A DNA stretch of 28,717 nucleotides from QHCE01 sp038260095 (GCA_038260095.1 JBBSOC010000024.1:1-28717), one strand, 5' to 3'. Numbered from the stretch's first letter, positions 8,002 through 17,169 are shown. Notes: generated from the sequence alone by a model not told the origin. A program made the numbers and translations.

Positions 8002-9705
8002 CTAAGGCTCAAATCTCGTTATCTGGCTAGGGGCAGAGGGGTTACTCACCCCATTGGTTGACCTCGCTACCACCGTGAAGGTGTAGGTAGCACCCGCGAC
8101 GAGAGCCCGGGGTTCAATCATCATGCGTTGCAGGGTAGACCCGTTTACATGGGAGATACCGCTAAACGTCCGGTCCCCTCCCGGAGCACTTGTAGTGGCA
8201 TGAATGTCATAGGACTGGAGTGCCGCACCGTGAGCGTCTGGCGCGTCCCACTCTACGGTCACGCTACCGTCCTTATTGCCCAAAATCCGTAGGATGACGG
8301 GCGAGTTGGGCCTCGGCGCGGGGGGTTTCGTAGGACTAGGCGGCGGTTTAGGCCTCGACGATGCAGCCGGGTCTGTGGGGCCCTGGCTGTTAGCTGGCGG
8401 AGAAGAAGCTGGCGAGGAAGAAGTAGGCGCCGGTGGCGGTGTCGTAGAAGCTTTATGCTCAACGTCAGGCAAGCTTCCTACGGCCACATCCGTGGGCGCC
8501 TTCTGCAGCTCAGCTACCTTGTGTTCTTGGTTTATCACCCATGCGCTACCGGTGCTCTCGGAGTTCATCACCAGGTGATTTTCTCGAATTTCCATCTCGA
8601 TCCGGCCACCAGCAGTGTTAATGTCGTCGAGGTTTTTGCCTGCCAGATCAATCACCCGGACCAGATTGGCGTCTTCATCGGGGATGTACAGCCGGTCGGA
8701 AAAAGCAACCGCGGTACCCAGCTTCTTCCCTGAACCAGAGATCGGGAGAGCACGGGCGGTAACCCCTTGGGCCACGCTCCCATCGGAGATATCGCTGCCT
8801 TGAACCACGACTACATTCCGATTCTCCGGGTTGGTGATGGGGATAACGTCCCCGCGGACCCGTGCCGGCATAGTCGTCGCGGCATCCACCGGAGGGATAG
8901 CCATCTTGGACATAATGCCCTCACCATTTACCGCGATGAGCTCTGAACTCTCAGGGTCCATGATCGCGACGCCATCATCTAGCACACTGACCGCCCAGGG
9001 ATGCCCCTTATGGCTGACGTTAACCTTATGATCGACGCTGGGGCCTTTCCCTTTCTTACCTGGCTTGATCGCTATGACTTCCCCAGTATCGGGGGAGCCC
9101 ACCCAGAATCGGCCTTTGTCATCAAAGTCCCCACCGACGAGGTTTTTCGGTATTTTCAATGGTGGCCCCGAAGATTTAAAACTGCCCGCATCACGTTGAC
9201 TGACCAGCCCATGAGCGGCGTCGACAGTAAGCGCATTGCCAGCGAACAACCCGATACGCATGTCAGCTGGGGGCTGTGCGGTGATGACACCCGAGACGCC
9301 CAACGTGGCTAGATTCAACGACGTAACAGTTCCAGTATCAAGATCTTGCAGGAGTAAATAACGATCGTTTTGGAAAGCCTTGAGGCGGTGGCCTTGCGCG
9401 TCGGAAAGCGGGACCCTTGTGTCGACCCGCCCGGCTGAAGTGTTTATTCGGGCGGCTTCTCCCGGACCACTATCCCAGATCCAGATGGCACCGTCATACA
9501 AGTCCAGTGCGGGGCTCACCGCCGCAGCGCCAAACAACGTGGCCGCCATAGCCGTAACAGCGGTAACAATTATGCCCACTGACACAAAACCTTTTGCGTT
9601 ACGGCGGGCATCGCCAAGGAAGCAACGGCGGAGGAACTTCGCCAGTCGCTCACGCTGACCCTGCTCAGGAGCGGGGTCAGCCACAGGAAATTCGGAGGTT
9701 GTCAT
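8002..9705 (-). CDS. membrane-anchored beta-propeller-like protein with fibronectin type III domain
   Basis: A 567-residue envelope protein of unknown role. A cytoplasmic tail of about 40 residues (LAKFLRRCFLGDARRNAKG) is followed by one membrane helix (about 41-63). A large extracellular part (about 70-410) has repeated strand patterns and blocks such as GGDFDDKGRFWVGSPDTGEV and YIPDEDANLVRVIDLAGK, which suggest a beta-propeller. Then come a Pro/Ser-rich linker (about 413-462) and a C-terminal FN3 domain (VTVEWDAPDAHGAALQSYDI ... YTFTVVARSTNGVSNPSAPS). Similar proteins in actinomycetes are found near envelope or secretion genes. The ATG at 9705 has AGGAGCG upstream. The stop lies 39 bp from the convergent winged-helix gene. 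The FN3 call is firm; the propeller call is inferred from repeat rhythm. Confidence 0.78.
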   Translation of the reverse strand: MTTSEFPVADPAPEQGQRERLAKFLRRCFLGDARRNAKGFVSVGIIVTAVTAMAATLFGAAAVSPALDLYDGAIWIWDSGPGEAARINTSAGRVDTRVPLSDAQGHRLKAFQNDRYLLLQDLDTGTVTSLNLATLGVSGVITAQPPADMRIGLFAGNALTVDAAHGLVSQRDAGSFKSSGPPLKIPKNLVGGDFDDKGRFWVGSPDTGEVIAIKPGKKGKGPSVDHKVNVSHKGHPWAVSVLDDGVAIMDPESSELIAVNGEGIMSKMAIPPVDAATTMPARVRGDVIPITNPENRNVVVVQGSDISDGSVAQGVTARALPISGSGKKLGTAVAFSDRLYIPDEDANLVRVIDLAGKNLDDINTAGGRIEMEIRENHLVMNSESTGSAWVINQEHKVAELQKAPTDVAVGSLPDVEHKASTTPPPAPTSSSPASSPPANSQGPTDPAASSRPKPPPSPTKPPAPRPNSPVILRILGNKDGSVTVEWDAPDAHGAALQSYDIHATTSAPGGDRTFSGISHVNGSTLQRMMIEPRALVAGATYTFTVVARSTNGVSNPSAPSQITRFEP

Positions 9706-9821
9706 TATTTACGCTCCTGACACCAGGATAGCGCAGCAGTAGTGTAACTTTCGGCGAACTAGTAAGTATTCTACACCGCAATGAGCGGCCAAAGGCGCAA
9801 TGTCCCACTCACCGGAACGGT

Positions 9822-10952
9822 CTAACTCTGGGTTTGTCTCAACCATCGGGGTGTGGTGTAAAGGCTGAGCCATTTGAAAGCATGCGGGAGCATTTTTTCC
9901 CAGGTGCCTTGGTTGTGGCCGCCTTCTTCAAAGTAGTCGGTATCCACGGTGGTTTCTGTGTTGCGCGCAGCTGCCTGCAAACTCTCTGCGTAGGCAACCG
10001 GGTTTTCAGTGTCTTGTTTGCTGGCCATGAGTAGCAGGTGCACCCTAGGGGTAATGCCGTGTTTAAGCAGCCATAGTGGACTGTTGTGCTCTCGCAGATC
10101 GGAATCAGGAAGTACCGCCGGGTCTCCAGCAAAGTCATCTCCGGCAAGGCTCACACCCACGGAGAAGAGGCTTGGATACTGCAAGGGCAGCTTGGCCGCG
10201 CAAAAGCCGCCAGTGGAGTACCCCATGAGGCCCCACCCGTCTGGTTGTTCGGTGGTGCGAAAGTTGGTGAGCATCATGGTTCGCACGTCACGGGTCAACC
10301 AAGTAGCTACTTTGGCCTCCGGGGTGTCGCTACAGGCGGTGTCGTGGCCTTGTGGGGTAATAGTGGGAACTACCATGATGAATGGCGGCAGCTGGCCCCG
10401 ATCGATGGCGCGATGCGCGTGTTGGGCAACGTGCATTAGTTCGACCCAGTCCGATGGTGCGCCAGGGACGCCATGGAGCAACATAAGAACAGGGAACTGT
10501 CGGGCACGATAGGCAGCATCTGTGTACTGCGGCGGTAGCCACACGTCGACTTCGCCGTCCAGCCCAGACGCCTTACCAGCGAGTGTGGTGCGGCGGAAGC
10601 CGTCCGTGTACGAATCGAACTTTTGAGTGGAATGCAAAACACGCGGCCGGTCATACCACTGCCCAATCTTCTGTCCGCCTCCTGCCAGCGGTACAGCGGC
10701 GCGGTACACACTCCGATCTCCGGTGGTGCCGAACAGATCTTTCCACGAGGTGTAAAAGCCAAAATTGTCATTGAGAACCAACAACACCATAAGCACCGCG
10801 GTAACCTGGCAGGTCACCAACAAACCGAACCGGGCAAGCACGCGTGCCACATATGGGCCGCCGACCCTCCCCCACACCACGAGCGTGACCGCTGGGGCAG
10901 CGACGAGTAAAAGGGCAGCCACCACAAAAAAGGGCCAGCTGGTCAAACCCAC
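9822..10952 (-). CDS. membrane-anchored alpha/beta-hydrolase esterase (esterase D/antigen 85-like)
   Basis: A 376-residue protein with two N-terminal membrane helices (about 5-27 and 41-61) and an exported catalytic domain of the PF00756 esterase family, which includes mycolyltransferases (antigen 85) and feruloyl esterases. The oxyanion strand reads FPVLMLLHGVPGAPSDW. The nucleophile is S246 in GYSTGG, the His is probably H346 in EGGHNQGTW, and the acid is probably D314 or E316. The substrate is likely a cell-envelope or secreted ester. It sits downstream of murT-gatD on the same strand, 96 bp after gatD. The GTG start at 10952 has GAGG about 10 nt upstream. I cannot tell whether it acts as esterase or acyltransferase. 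Confidence 0.82.
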   Translation of the reverse strand: MGLTSWPFFVVAALLLVAAPAVTLVVWGRVGGPYVARVLARFGLLVTCQVTAVLMVLLVLNDNFGFYTSWKDLFGTTGDRSVYRAAVPLAGGGQKIGQWYDRPRVLHSTQKFDSYTDGFRRTTLAGKASGLDGEVDVWLPPQYTDAAYRARQFPVLMLLHGVPGAPSDWVELMHVAQHAHRAIDRGQLPPFIMVVPTITPQGHDTACSDTPEAKVATWLTRDVRTMMLTNFRTTEQPDGWGLMGYSTGGFCAAKLPLQYPSLFSVGVSLAGDDFAGDPAVLPDSDLREHNSPLWLLKHGITPRVHLLLMASKQDTENPVAYAESLQAAARNTETTVDTDYFEEGGHNQGTWEKMLPHAFKWLSLYTTPRWLRQTQS

Positions 10953-11048
10953 AGCAGACTCACCTCGCCCTCAGCTGTCGGATCGCCGAAATAGATACCG
11001 ATCAGGCTAACGCAGAGGTCTACCTCGATGCGGAGTTTTTGGTGTTAC

Positions 11049-11762
11049 TCATACAACCGTCTTGAGATAGGTGCTGCGCAAAGCTGGTAGGTCAGGCAAG
11101 TCGATAGCCGGTAGGGTGTGGTCGGTAACACGACGCAAGATGTGGTCAGCGAGGGCAGGATTACGCGCGAGCACCGGGCCGTGCAGGTAGGTTCCGAGAA
11201 TGTGGTCGGTGAGGACTCCGTCCACGGCATGGCCGTCCCCGTTACCCACACCCGTGACCACACGGCCGAGCGGCTTAGTCCCAGGGCCCAGCGTGGTGGC
11301 TCCTTGGTGATTTTCGAATCCGGTGAGCATGCCCACGTCAGGAAGATGACACTGAGTAATGATTTCCCCTACGGCGCGCTGTCGCCGAGGCGTCGTGGTG
11401 ATGTCGAGTAGACCAAGACCGGGCTGGTGCTGCCCATGGTTGTCAGTCATGGTGTGGCCGAGGATTTGCAAGCCCGCGCAGACGGTAAGGGTCAGCGCAC
11501 GCTCCGCGATCGTGTTCAGCAGCGTTTGGTGGCTTCGCAGCCAGCTCGTAGCGAACAGTTGGGCACGATCCTCACCTCCACCGAGGAGGTAGATATCGCA
11601 GGTGGTGGGCGGAGCTTCCCGAGCGAGGATCGGGTGAATACTAGCTGGAATACCACGCCACCGAAGCCGCTGGGCAAGCACAGTGGAGTTTCCAGCGTCG
11701 GAATAGGTTCCCAGCACGTCGGGAAGTATCAAGCCGATAGTCACAGCGGAGTCAGTGGACAT
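11049..11762 (-). CDS. gatD: lipid II isoglutaminyl synthase, glutaminase subunit GatD
   Basis: A 237-residue class I glutamine amidotransferase of the CobB/CobQ type. With MurT it amidates the D-Glu of the lipid II stem peptide to D-isoGln, GatD supplying ammonia from glutamine. The nucleophile is C95 in VCAGLQILG and the catalytic His is H194 in GTYLHGPVL. GGGEDRAQ and GFENHQG are further family marks. The ATG lies inside the end of murT (overlap of 11 nt), the usual arrangement for this obligate complex. Length and motifs are normal, so a working enzyme is expected. Confidence 0.93.
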   Translation of the reverse strand: MSTDSAVTIGLILPDVLGTYSDAGNSTVLAQRLRWRGIPASIHPILAREAPPTTCDIYLLGGGEDRAQLFATSWLRSHQTLLNTIAERALTLTVCAGLQILGHTMTDNHGQHQPGLGLLDITTTPRRQRAVGEIITQCHLPDVGMLTGFENHQGATTLGPGTKPLGRVVTGVGNGDGHAVDGVLTDHILGTYLHGPVLARNPALADHILRRVTDHTLPAIDLPDLPALRSTYLKTVV

Positions 11763-13017
11763 GCACGAGCCTTTGAGTCAGCTGGCGGAAAGCGGTGTAG
11801 TTGGCTACTACGTCCACTGGGCCAGGGGGCAGCAACGCCAGACCGGCCAGCGGATCAGGGGTGGTGTGATGCTCAAGGTCCGCGTAACTTAACCGCACCC
11901 CTAAATCAGCGGCGCGTTCCCCACTGGCGGCTATGGGCCGCGCGGTGAGTCGTTCGAACGGCACGTCCCATAGCCAAGAGGTGTCTCGACCATCTGCCCC
12001 TTGGGCGTTGATGCTTACTACCAACGGTCGGGGCTCAGCCAGCACCGATATCATCTCGGTCCATCCGGCCGGGTTTTTTGCCAACAGCAATCGCACAGTG
12101 TGTTGCCCGTAGCGCACGGTGGCGTATCGGTTAGCCACCTCACTCAGCTCGGCGAAGGCCGTAGCCGCTGTAACAAAAGGTACCTTCGCTACCTGATGGG
12201 CGGCAGCGAGCGCCATAGTGGCATTGCTGAGATTAAACCGCCCTGGCAGCTGCAACTCCAATGGCACTGCATGCCCAGCGGTGTGGGCTACGTTGTCAGA
12301 AAGCCACCACGTGACCGGAGGGCGAGCCAACCCGCAGGTGCAGCTCCACTGGCCGTTCTCACCATCTTCCAGCAGCTCACCGCAGTTAGGACAACTGGCC
12401 GCGTCCTCTCTCCACCCCGCGCCTCCGGCTACCCAGATCGTGCGGGCTGCTTTGCTCGCCGCCTGCACCGTGATTGGATCATCGGCGTTGGCCACTACCA
12501 CTGTGTCAACGTGGTGGGCTAGCGCTTCCCCAATCCTTCCCGCGATTTTTCGGACTTCCGTTGTTCGGTCGAGTTGGTCACGGGTGAGGTTGAGCAGTAC
12601 GACCACAGCTGGGTTGACCGCGTCGGCCACTGCGGCTAGATGCAGCTCATCCACCTCTATCACCGCGAGCTCAGCTTCGGGGTGAGCGATAAGGGCTGCC
12701 ACTATCCCGTCAGGCATATTGGACCCGCTGGCGTTGTGCGCCACCAATCCCGCTGTCCGCAGCGCCGCCGCCAGCAGGTGACTGGTCGTGGTTTTACCGT
12801 TGGTTCCCGACACCAACACCACTCGTCGGCCAGCAGCCAACTGCGTCAGCATGCTGGGGCAGAGCGCTAGCGTCACCCGGCCACCGATCATGGAACCTTG
12901 GCCGTATCCAAGGCGTTGTGACAATCCAGCAGCTATCGATCCGGCGAGTGCGGCCACCCTCGCCCAACCACCGAGCCGCAAGCGGCTCCGGTGTCGTTGT
13001 GCTGTATTCAAGCTCAT
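11752..13017 (-). CDS. murT: lipid II isoglutaminyl synthase, Mur ligase-like subunit MurT
   Basis: A Mur-ligase-like ATPase of about 421 residues that activates the D-Glu carboxylate of lipid II for amidation by ammonia from GatD. The P-loop GTNGKTTT is at about 71-78. Central-domain motifs LLNLTRDQLDR and VVANADDP follow. A Cys4 zinc-ribbon insertion typical of MurT is at about 209-228 (CPNC ... CTC). The C-terminal part is the DUF1727/MurT domain (LLLAKNPAGWTEM). I placed the start at the ATG at 13017 (MSLNTAQRHRSRLR), preceded by a GGAA-type site. A GTG at 13062 and an ATG at 13053 are in frame and would add 12-15 residues. It overlaps gatD at its 3' end and is probably co-transcribed with the upstream TPM-like gene. 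Confidence 0.92.
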   Translation of the reverse strand: MSLNTAQRHRSRLRLGGWARVAALAGSIAAGLSQRLGYGQGSMIGGRVTLALCPSMLTQLAAGRRVVLVSGTNGKTTTSHLLAAALRTAGLVAHNASGSNMPDGIVAALIAHPEAELAVIEVDELHLAAVADAVNPAVVVLLNLTRDQLDRTTEVRKIAGRIGEALAHHVDTVVVANADDPITVQAASKAARTIWVAGGAGWREDAASCPNCGELLEDGENGQWSCTCGLARPPVTWWLSDNVAHTAGHAVPLELQLPGRFNLSNATMALAAAHQVAKVPFVTAATAFAELSEVANRYATVRYGQHTVRLLLAKNPAGWTEMISVLAEPRPLVVSINAQGADGRDTSWLWDVPFERLTARPIAASGERAADLGVRLSYADLEHHTTPDPLAGLALLPPGPVDVVANYTAFRQLTQRLVHVH

Positions 13018-13090
13018 TGTGATTCCGATTCCGGCAATACGAAGTCTGGCCATCAAAGGCACAGGTGGGTTGTTTGCCTTTCACCCGCGT

Positions 13091-14077
13091 CTAGAACGAA
13101 TCGTCTCCGCCCCCGCCGCCGAAATCGGCATCTGAGCCGCCGCCGAAGTCGCCGCCGTTATCGTAATCGCCACCGCCAGAGCCGGCATCGTTGTCACCGC
13201 CCCTGTTGTAGCCACCATCCTCGCGAGGCTGGTTCTCCATACGTCCTTCGTGTTGGCCTTCCATCTTGCCTAGCTCGTAGCCGAGTAGGCCGCCACCGAC
13301 CGCGCCGACCCCGCCCGCGACCCAAGGGCTAGTGCCGCCACCGCCTCCGTAACCGGGGCCACCGCCATAACCAGGCCCATAACCCGGGCCGCCACCGGGA
13401 TAGCCCGGGCCACCGGGGCCGCCAGGACCACCGCCGTAGGGGGCAACACGGTTGCGGTTTCGGAACGAGCGCACAACCAACGCTACGACCGCACCTACTA
13501 CAACCAGGCCAACGAGGAGGCAGAAAATACCGGTGATGGACACGCCATCAGAGTGTGTCTTTCTATCCGGGGCTGCTCCCCTCGAATGCTTCGCGCCGGC
13601 TTTCGGAATTGCTCCGCGCAAGGATGTTAGCGCCGCTACGGTCGCGGCGGTGTAGTCACCGTTGCCGAACGCCGAAGCGAAAGCCGAGCTCGCAGCGGCC
13701 GAAGCGCTTTGAGTCACGCGCGCCTGGGTTCCGGTTCGAATCGCCAGGTGATGTGACTTCGTGTTCATGGCGATAACAATGCTGTTCGGTGCGGCGGCCT
13801 TCGACTGAGTCGTCGTATCAAAGGCCCCGTTGTCAGCGTCATCCTTGGTAGTCGTGTAGATACTCACCATCACTGAGCTGGGCAGCGTGGCGGCCGCGTT
13901 CTGCACTTGGGTGACGTTCAGAACATGAGAGGCATCGAAGAATTGGACTTCTGCCGCATCCGCGGGGGCAGCGGCAAACATGCTGACAGCGATGATCGCA
14001 GCCATTACACCGAGGGCTCTCCCGCGCCAAGATCGCGGGGAGACAGGCGCCGCCGGTATTGAGTTTAGATCAGCCAC
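13091..14077 (-). CDS. TPM-like (DUF5129-type) membrane protein with Gly-rich C-terminus
   Basis: About 328 residues. A signal sequence (PRSWRGRALGVMAAIIAVSMF, cleavage near ADA-AEV) is followed by an extracellular domain resembling TPM/PF04536 proteins (VQNAAATLPSSVMVSIYTTT ... NSIVIAMNTKSHHLAIRTG). One membrane helix (GIFCLLVGLVVVGAVVALVV) comes next, then a long low-complexity cytoplasmic tail rich in Gly, Pro, Tyr and Asp. TPM domains occur in thylakoid phosphatases and in many bacterial membrane proteins of unknown role. Upstream in-frame codons overlap ctaG and are probably not translated. The GTG at 14077 gives a sensible signal peptide; a GTG at 14095 is equally possible. It lies 73 bp upstream of murT. 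Confidence 0.6.
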   Translation of the reverse strand: MADLNSIPAAPVSPRSWRGRALGVMAAIIAVSMFAAAPADAAEVQFFDASHVLNVTQVQNAAATLPSSVMVSIYTTTKDDADNGAFDTTTQSKAAAPNSIVIAMNTKSHHLAIRTGTQARVTQSASAAASSAFASAFGNGDYTAATVAALTSLRGAIPKAGAKHSRGAAPDRKTHSDGVSITGIFCLLVGLVVVGAVVALVVRSFRNRNRVAPYGGGPGGPGGPGYPGGGPGYGPGYGGGPGYGGGGGTSPWVAGGVGAVGGGLLGYELGKMEGQHEGRMENQPREDGGYNRGGDNDAGSGGGDYDNGGDFGGGSDADFGGGGGDDSF

Positions 14078-14150
14078 AGGGGTCAGATTAGCCACGCAGA
14101 GCAGTGTAGCCGCACAGACTCCAGGACAAGATTGAGCACGCGCCTCACCA

Positions 14151-15035
14151 CTACCGAGATAGGCGTCGCCCACTCGCTGAGTCACCTTCCTTCTCCCACC
14201 AAGGCTTTTCCCAAGGTTCATCATCGACAGAAGCGAGCGCGGCTTGGGCGTCCAGCTCCTCGTCGATGCGGGCACCTTCAGCTCGATCGGCTCGAATCCA
14301 TCGAACAAACAAGAAGCCCAGGAAAGGCAGATCGATCACCTCAGCCAAAAACCACAAAATCGCGCCGCCATGCTGCTGATCACCGAGGCTATTGAAGACC
14401 CCTGGGGCCAGCAAATGGGTTCGGAGTCGAACGACAATGCCGGGTACAGCGTCAGCAAGCAACTCGATGGACCCGATGAACATCGCTACCGCCAGCGAGA
14501 AAGACCCAAGGTGTTCGTTCTCGCCCGCCAGCGGAAGCGCAAACAGGAAACCAAGAAACACCAGCGCCGCCTGCAAAATTTGCAGCGCCCCGCTTGATCG
14601 TGCGGTTACGGGCAGGACAGCAGTGAAGAAAACCAGGCCAAGCGTGACCGGTACCAAAAGCGGGCCGATCACCGGGCTGGAGAGCAGCCGGAATCCTGAG
14701 CTGTCTAAAAACCGACTAGAAGCGGGCAGCACCTGCCGTGCCAGCGTCAGCGGACGCCCCAGAGCCAGCAGCATCGGGGTAACTACCAGCAGCATAGTTA
14801 CCTGCAGTGTGTAAACCCAGAACAATCGATGGGCATAAACCCCCACCCACGAGGTGGTAAGCAGCAGCAAGCTACCCACCCCGCCCACTAGGAAACACAG
14901 TGTCCGAGACCACGGCCATGCGGGCGCCCGGCAGACTCCCGCTAGGTAAGCGATAGTCACCCCTGCCGCGATCAACGTCGCCGTGGGGTTGAACGTCCAC
15001 GTTGCGGCAGCGCTTGCAACAGACAGGGGAGCCAT
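14151..15035 (-). CDS. ctaG: cytochrome c oxidase assembly protein CtaG/Caa3-type
   Basis: A multi-pass membrane protein of 294 residues (309 from the upstream ATG at 15080) of the CtaG_Caa3 family (PF09678), implicated in delivering copper to the CuB site of cytochrome oxidase. Visible marks are RLFWVYTLQVTMLLVVTPML, ALGRPLTL and SIELLADAVPGIVVRLRTHLL, with about seven hydrophobic helices and a charged C-terminal tail. I prefer the ATG at 15035 because a -10 box TAGAAT (15044-15049, minus strand) lies 8 nt before it, which fits a leaderless transcript. The upstream ATG would leave only 6 bp to the divergent gene. Usually cta genes sit nearby; none are visible in this window. Confidence 0.85.
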   Translation of the reverse strand: MAPLSVASAAATWTFNPTATLIAAGVTIAYLAGVCRAPAWPWSRTLCFLVGGVGSLLLLTTSWVGVYAHRLFWVYTLQVTMLLVVTPMLLALGRPLTLARQVLPASSRFLDSSGFRLLSSPVIGPLLVPVTLGLVFFTAVLPVTARSSGALQILQAALVFLGFLFALPLAGENEHLGSFSLAVAMFIGSIELLADAVPGIVVRLRTHLLAPGVFNSLGDQQHGGAILWFLAEVIDLPFLGFLFVRWIRADRAEGARIDEELDAQAALASVDDEPWEKPWWEKEGDSASGRRLSR

Positions 15036-15086
15036 AGCAGGCGATTCTACGTAAGCTTCGGCTGCGCCAGCTACTAGCATGAAGGC

Positions 15087-16013
15087 GTGGCAGCAGACAG
15101 ACCAGATGAATCGAGTCGGACCCTTGCTGAGGGCGCTGAGGGTGTAGCCCAGCAGCCTCCAGCAAGCGACGCCGGCGAAAGCACCGACTCACATCAAGAC
15201 CATCTGGCGGCGCTGCGCACCATGCGTACGGAGTTGACCCGCCTGGAGGAGTTTCTAGGTGCCGGTCATCATGCGACTTCCACCGCCGCCTCCCGGATAG
15301 CCGACGCAGCAACCAAGGGAACTTCACAAACCGCCCGCGTCGCGCATCACATACACGTGCCGGCCTGGCTCCGAGTCACTCCCGGAGAAAATCGCTGGCC
15401 AGTAGCGCTAACGATCCTGGTCGCCATCGGGCTGCAAGTTGTCTTACCCGATCGGTTAGTGCTGCAATCTCGCTGGCTACTTCCCGGGTTGGAACTGGCC
15501 CTGCTGGCGGCATTGATCGTGGCGAACCCAACCCGGCTAAATAAGGAGTCAGCAGTACTGCGCGCTACTGGCCTGACTTTGAGCGGCCTACTGAGCGTGA
15601 CTAATGCCTGGTCAGCTAGCCTTCTGGTACTTGGTCTGGTGCACGGCCAAGCAGGCACAGATGCCGCTTCTCTGCTGTCTGCTGGAGCGGCGATTTGGCT
15701 CACTAACATCATCGCCTTCGGCTTGTGGTACTGGCAGTTCGACCGCGGCGGCCCAGCTGCCCGAGCGCATGCCCGTCTTACCCAGCCAGATTTTCAATTC
15801 GTCCAAATGCAGAATCCTGAACTAACCCATCCAGACTGGGAACCCGAGTTCGTTGACTACCTCTACCTGTCGTTCACCAACGCCACAGCCTTCAGCCCTA
15901 CCGATGTCATGCCACTATCACGGTGGGCCAAGCTAACGATGCTTTTCCAGTCCCTGGTGTCACTTGTCACCATCGCGCTCGTCATCGCGCGTGCGGTCAA
16001 TATTCTCAAGTAG
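15087..16013 (+). CDS. DUF1345-like multi-pass membrane protein
   Basis: A 308-residue membrane protein resembling DUF1345 proteins, whose function is unknown. The first 95 residues are polar and probably cytoplasmic, with a helical LRTMRTELTRLEEFLGAG segment. Five or six hydrophobic helices follow. The family-like marks are LWYWQFDRGGPAAR and YLYLSFTNATAFSPTDVMPL; the latter region resembles the pore-like segment of ion-channel-type proteins. The GTG at 15087 is the first start after the divergent ctaG promoter region. No ribosome site is evident, so a leaderless message is possible. The stop is 68 bp before the broken DUF4037 gene. Confidence 0.72.
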   Translation: MAADRPDESSRTLAEGAEGVAQQPPASDAGESTDSHQDHLAALRTMRTELTRLEEFLGAGHHATSTAASRIADAATKGTSQTARVAHHIHVPAWLRVTPGENRWPVALTILVAIGLQVVLPDRLVLQSRWLLPGLELALLAALIVANPTRLNKESAVLRATGLTLSGLLSVTNAWSASLLVLGLVHGQAGTDAASLLSAGAAIWLTNIIAFGLWYWQFDRGGPAARAHARLTQPDFQFVQMQNPELTHPDWEPEFVDYLYLSFTNATAFSPTDVMPLSRWAKLTMLFQSLVSLVTIALVIARAVNILK

Positions 16014-16068
16014 CGGCCATAAAACTGTCGGCGAAACCCGTGATTCCTCGGCAGTCGGGAATTCCCGG

Positions 16069-16082
16069 TACGATCTTGGCGA
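16069..16082 (+). promoter_or_regulatory. leaderless-type -10 box of the DUF4037 gene
   Basis: TACGAT at 16069-16074 fits TANNNT and ends 7 nt before the ATG at 16082. No Shine-Dalgarno sequence is present. The -35 region is not recognisable. Confidence 0.35.
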
Positions 16083-17169
16083 TGCAGATGACTGGCGCCG
16101 ACCTTGCGCGAGGGTTCCATCACGATGTGGTCGGTCCGCTCCTTCAGCGGGAACTGCCCACCCTGCGATACGCAGCGGGTCGACTTGGCTCTGGGTCGGA
16201 TGTGCTCGGCCTAGATGACGCGATGAGCCGCGACCATGACTGGGGCTGCCGATTGACCCTGCTAGTCGAGACGGCCGACCGAGCGGTGCTTCCGCGACTA
16301 GGCGAACTTCTGGAACAGGATATGCCTGAGCAATACCGGGAATTGCCGGTCCGGTTCCCCACCACCTGGGATCCTTCTACGTCCCACAAGGTCGAGTTAG
16401 CTACGGTCACCGAATTCGCCGCCAGCCGCCTCGGCGTTAACCCGCGGCCGAAGCTCTCCGACAGTCTCTCAGCGGTGGACTGGCTGACACTGACCGGACA
16501 GAGCGTGCTGGAGGTCATTGCGGGGCCAATCTTCGTCGACACCACGTCTGAGATGGCAGCCATGCGTGCTCAGCTGACCTGGTACCCGCCCGACGTCGAA
16601 CGGTACGTTCTAGCCGCGGGTTGGCAGCGCATCGGGCATCAGCTGCCTCTGGTTGGGCGAACCGCGGAGCGCGGGCAGCATATGCAATCGCGGCTGCGGT
16701 CCGCCGCCCTGGTCGGCGACTTGATGCGCCTGGCGTTCCCGCTGCATCAGCGCTGGGCCCCTACTGCAAGTGGCTTGAGTTGATGTTCGACACGCTCCCG
16801 GCCGCCGACCGGCTGGCCGACCCGTTCCACGTTGCGGTCACCGCCAACGGATGGGTCGAACGCGAGGAGGCTCTAGCCGCGGCCGCACGGGTGCTGCTGA
16901 ATGTGCAGCGCGACCGCGGATTCCCCACTCCCGTTGAGGGCGTCGTTGCCTTCTGGGACCGGCCCTATCAGACGATCGACCCGGCAGTGCCTCAGAGACT
17001 GCTCGCCGGTATCACTGATCCAGAGGTAGCTCGGCTCCCCAGCGGGATCGGCTCTATCGAGCAATGGGTCGACAACGTAGACGTGCTCACCCGCCCCCAG
17101 CATCGCGGTGCTGCCGTCGAGGCTTACCGCTCATGGATGGACCCAAACGCACCCCTATGCGGTTTGTAA
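16082..17169 (+). pseudogene. DUF4037 domain protein (nucleotidyltransferase-like), broken by a frameshift
   Basis: Two plus-strand frames together give one DUF4037 protein of about 360 residues. The first part (16082 to about 16760) has GSGSDVLGLDDAMSRDHDWG, a nucleotidyltransferase-like N-terminus, and ends with LMRLAFPLHQRWAP. The second part, in another frame from about 16762, continues with YCKWLELMFDTLPAADRLAD, the expected continuation (family pattern WAPYxKWL). One base is missing at or near the CCCC run at 16758-16761. Translation of the first frame stops at 16783 after a few foreign residues. This could be a true null mutation, a sequencing error in a C/G run, or a slippage site. 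Its stop lies 15 nt inside the convergent deaminase gene's 3' end. The role of DUF4037 proteins is unknown. Confidence 0.75.

Noticed and set aside
12001..12522. 173-codon plus-strand open frame antisense to murT
   Set aside because: murT on the other strand has P-loop, zinc-ribbon and C-terminal domain motifs; the antisense frame shows no domain.
13091..13440. Gly-rich coding repeats considered as a CRISPR-like or intergenic repeat array
   Set aside because: The repeats are short, irregular and in frame with the TPM-like gene; they encode its low-complexity tail.
14078..14308. Longer N-terminus of the TPM-like protein to 14308
   Set aside because: It overlaps ctaG by more than 150 bp and places the signal peptide far from the N-terminus.
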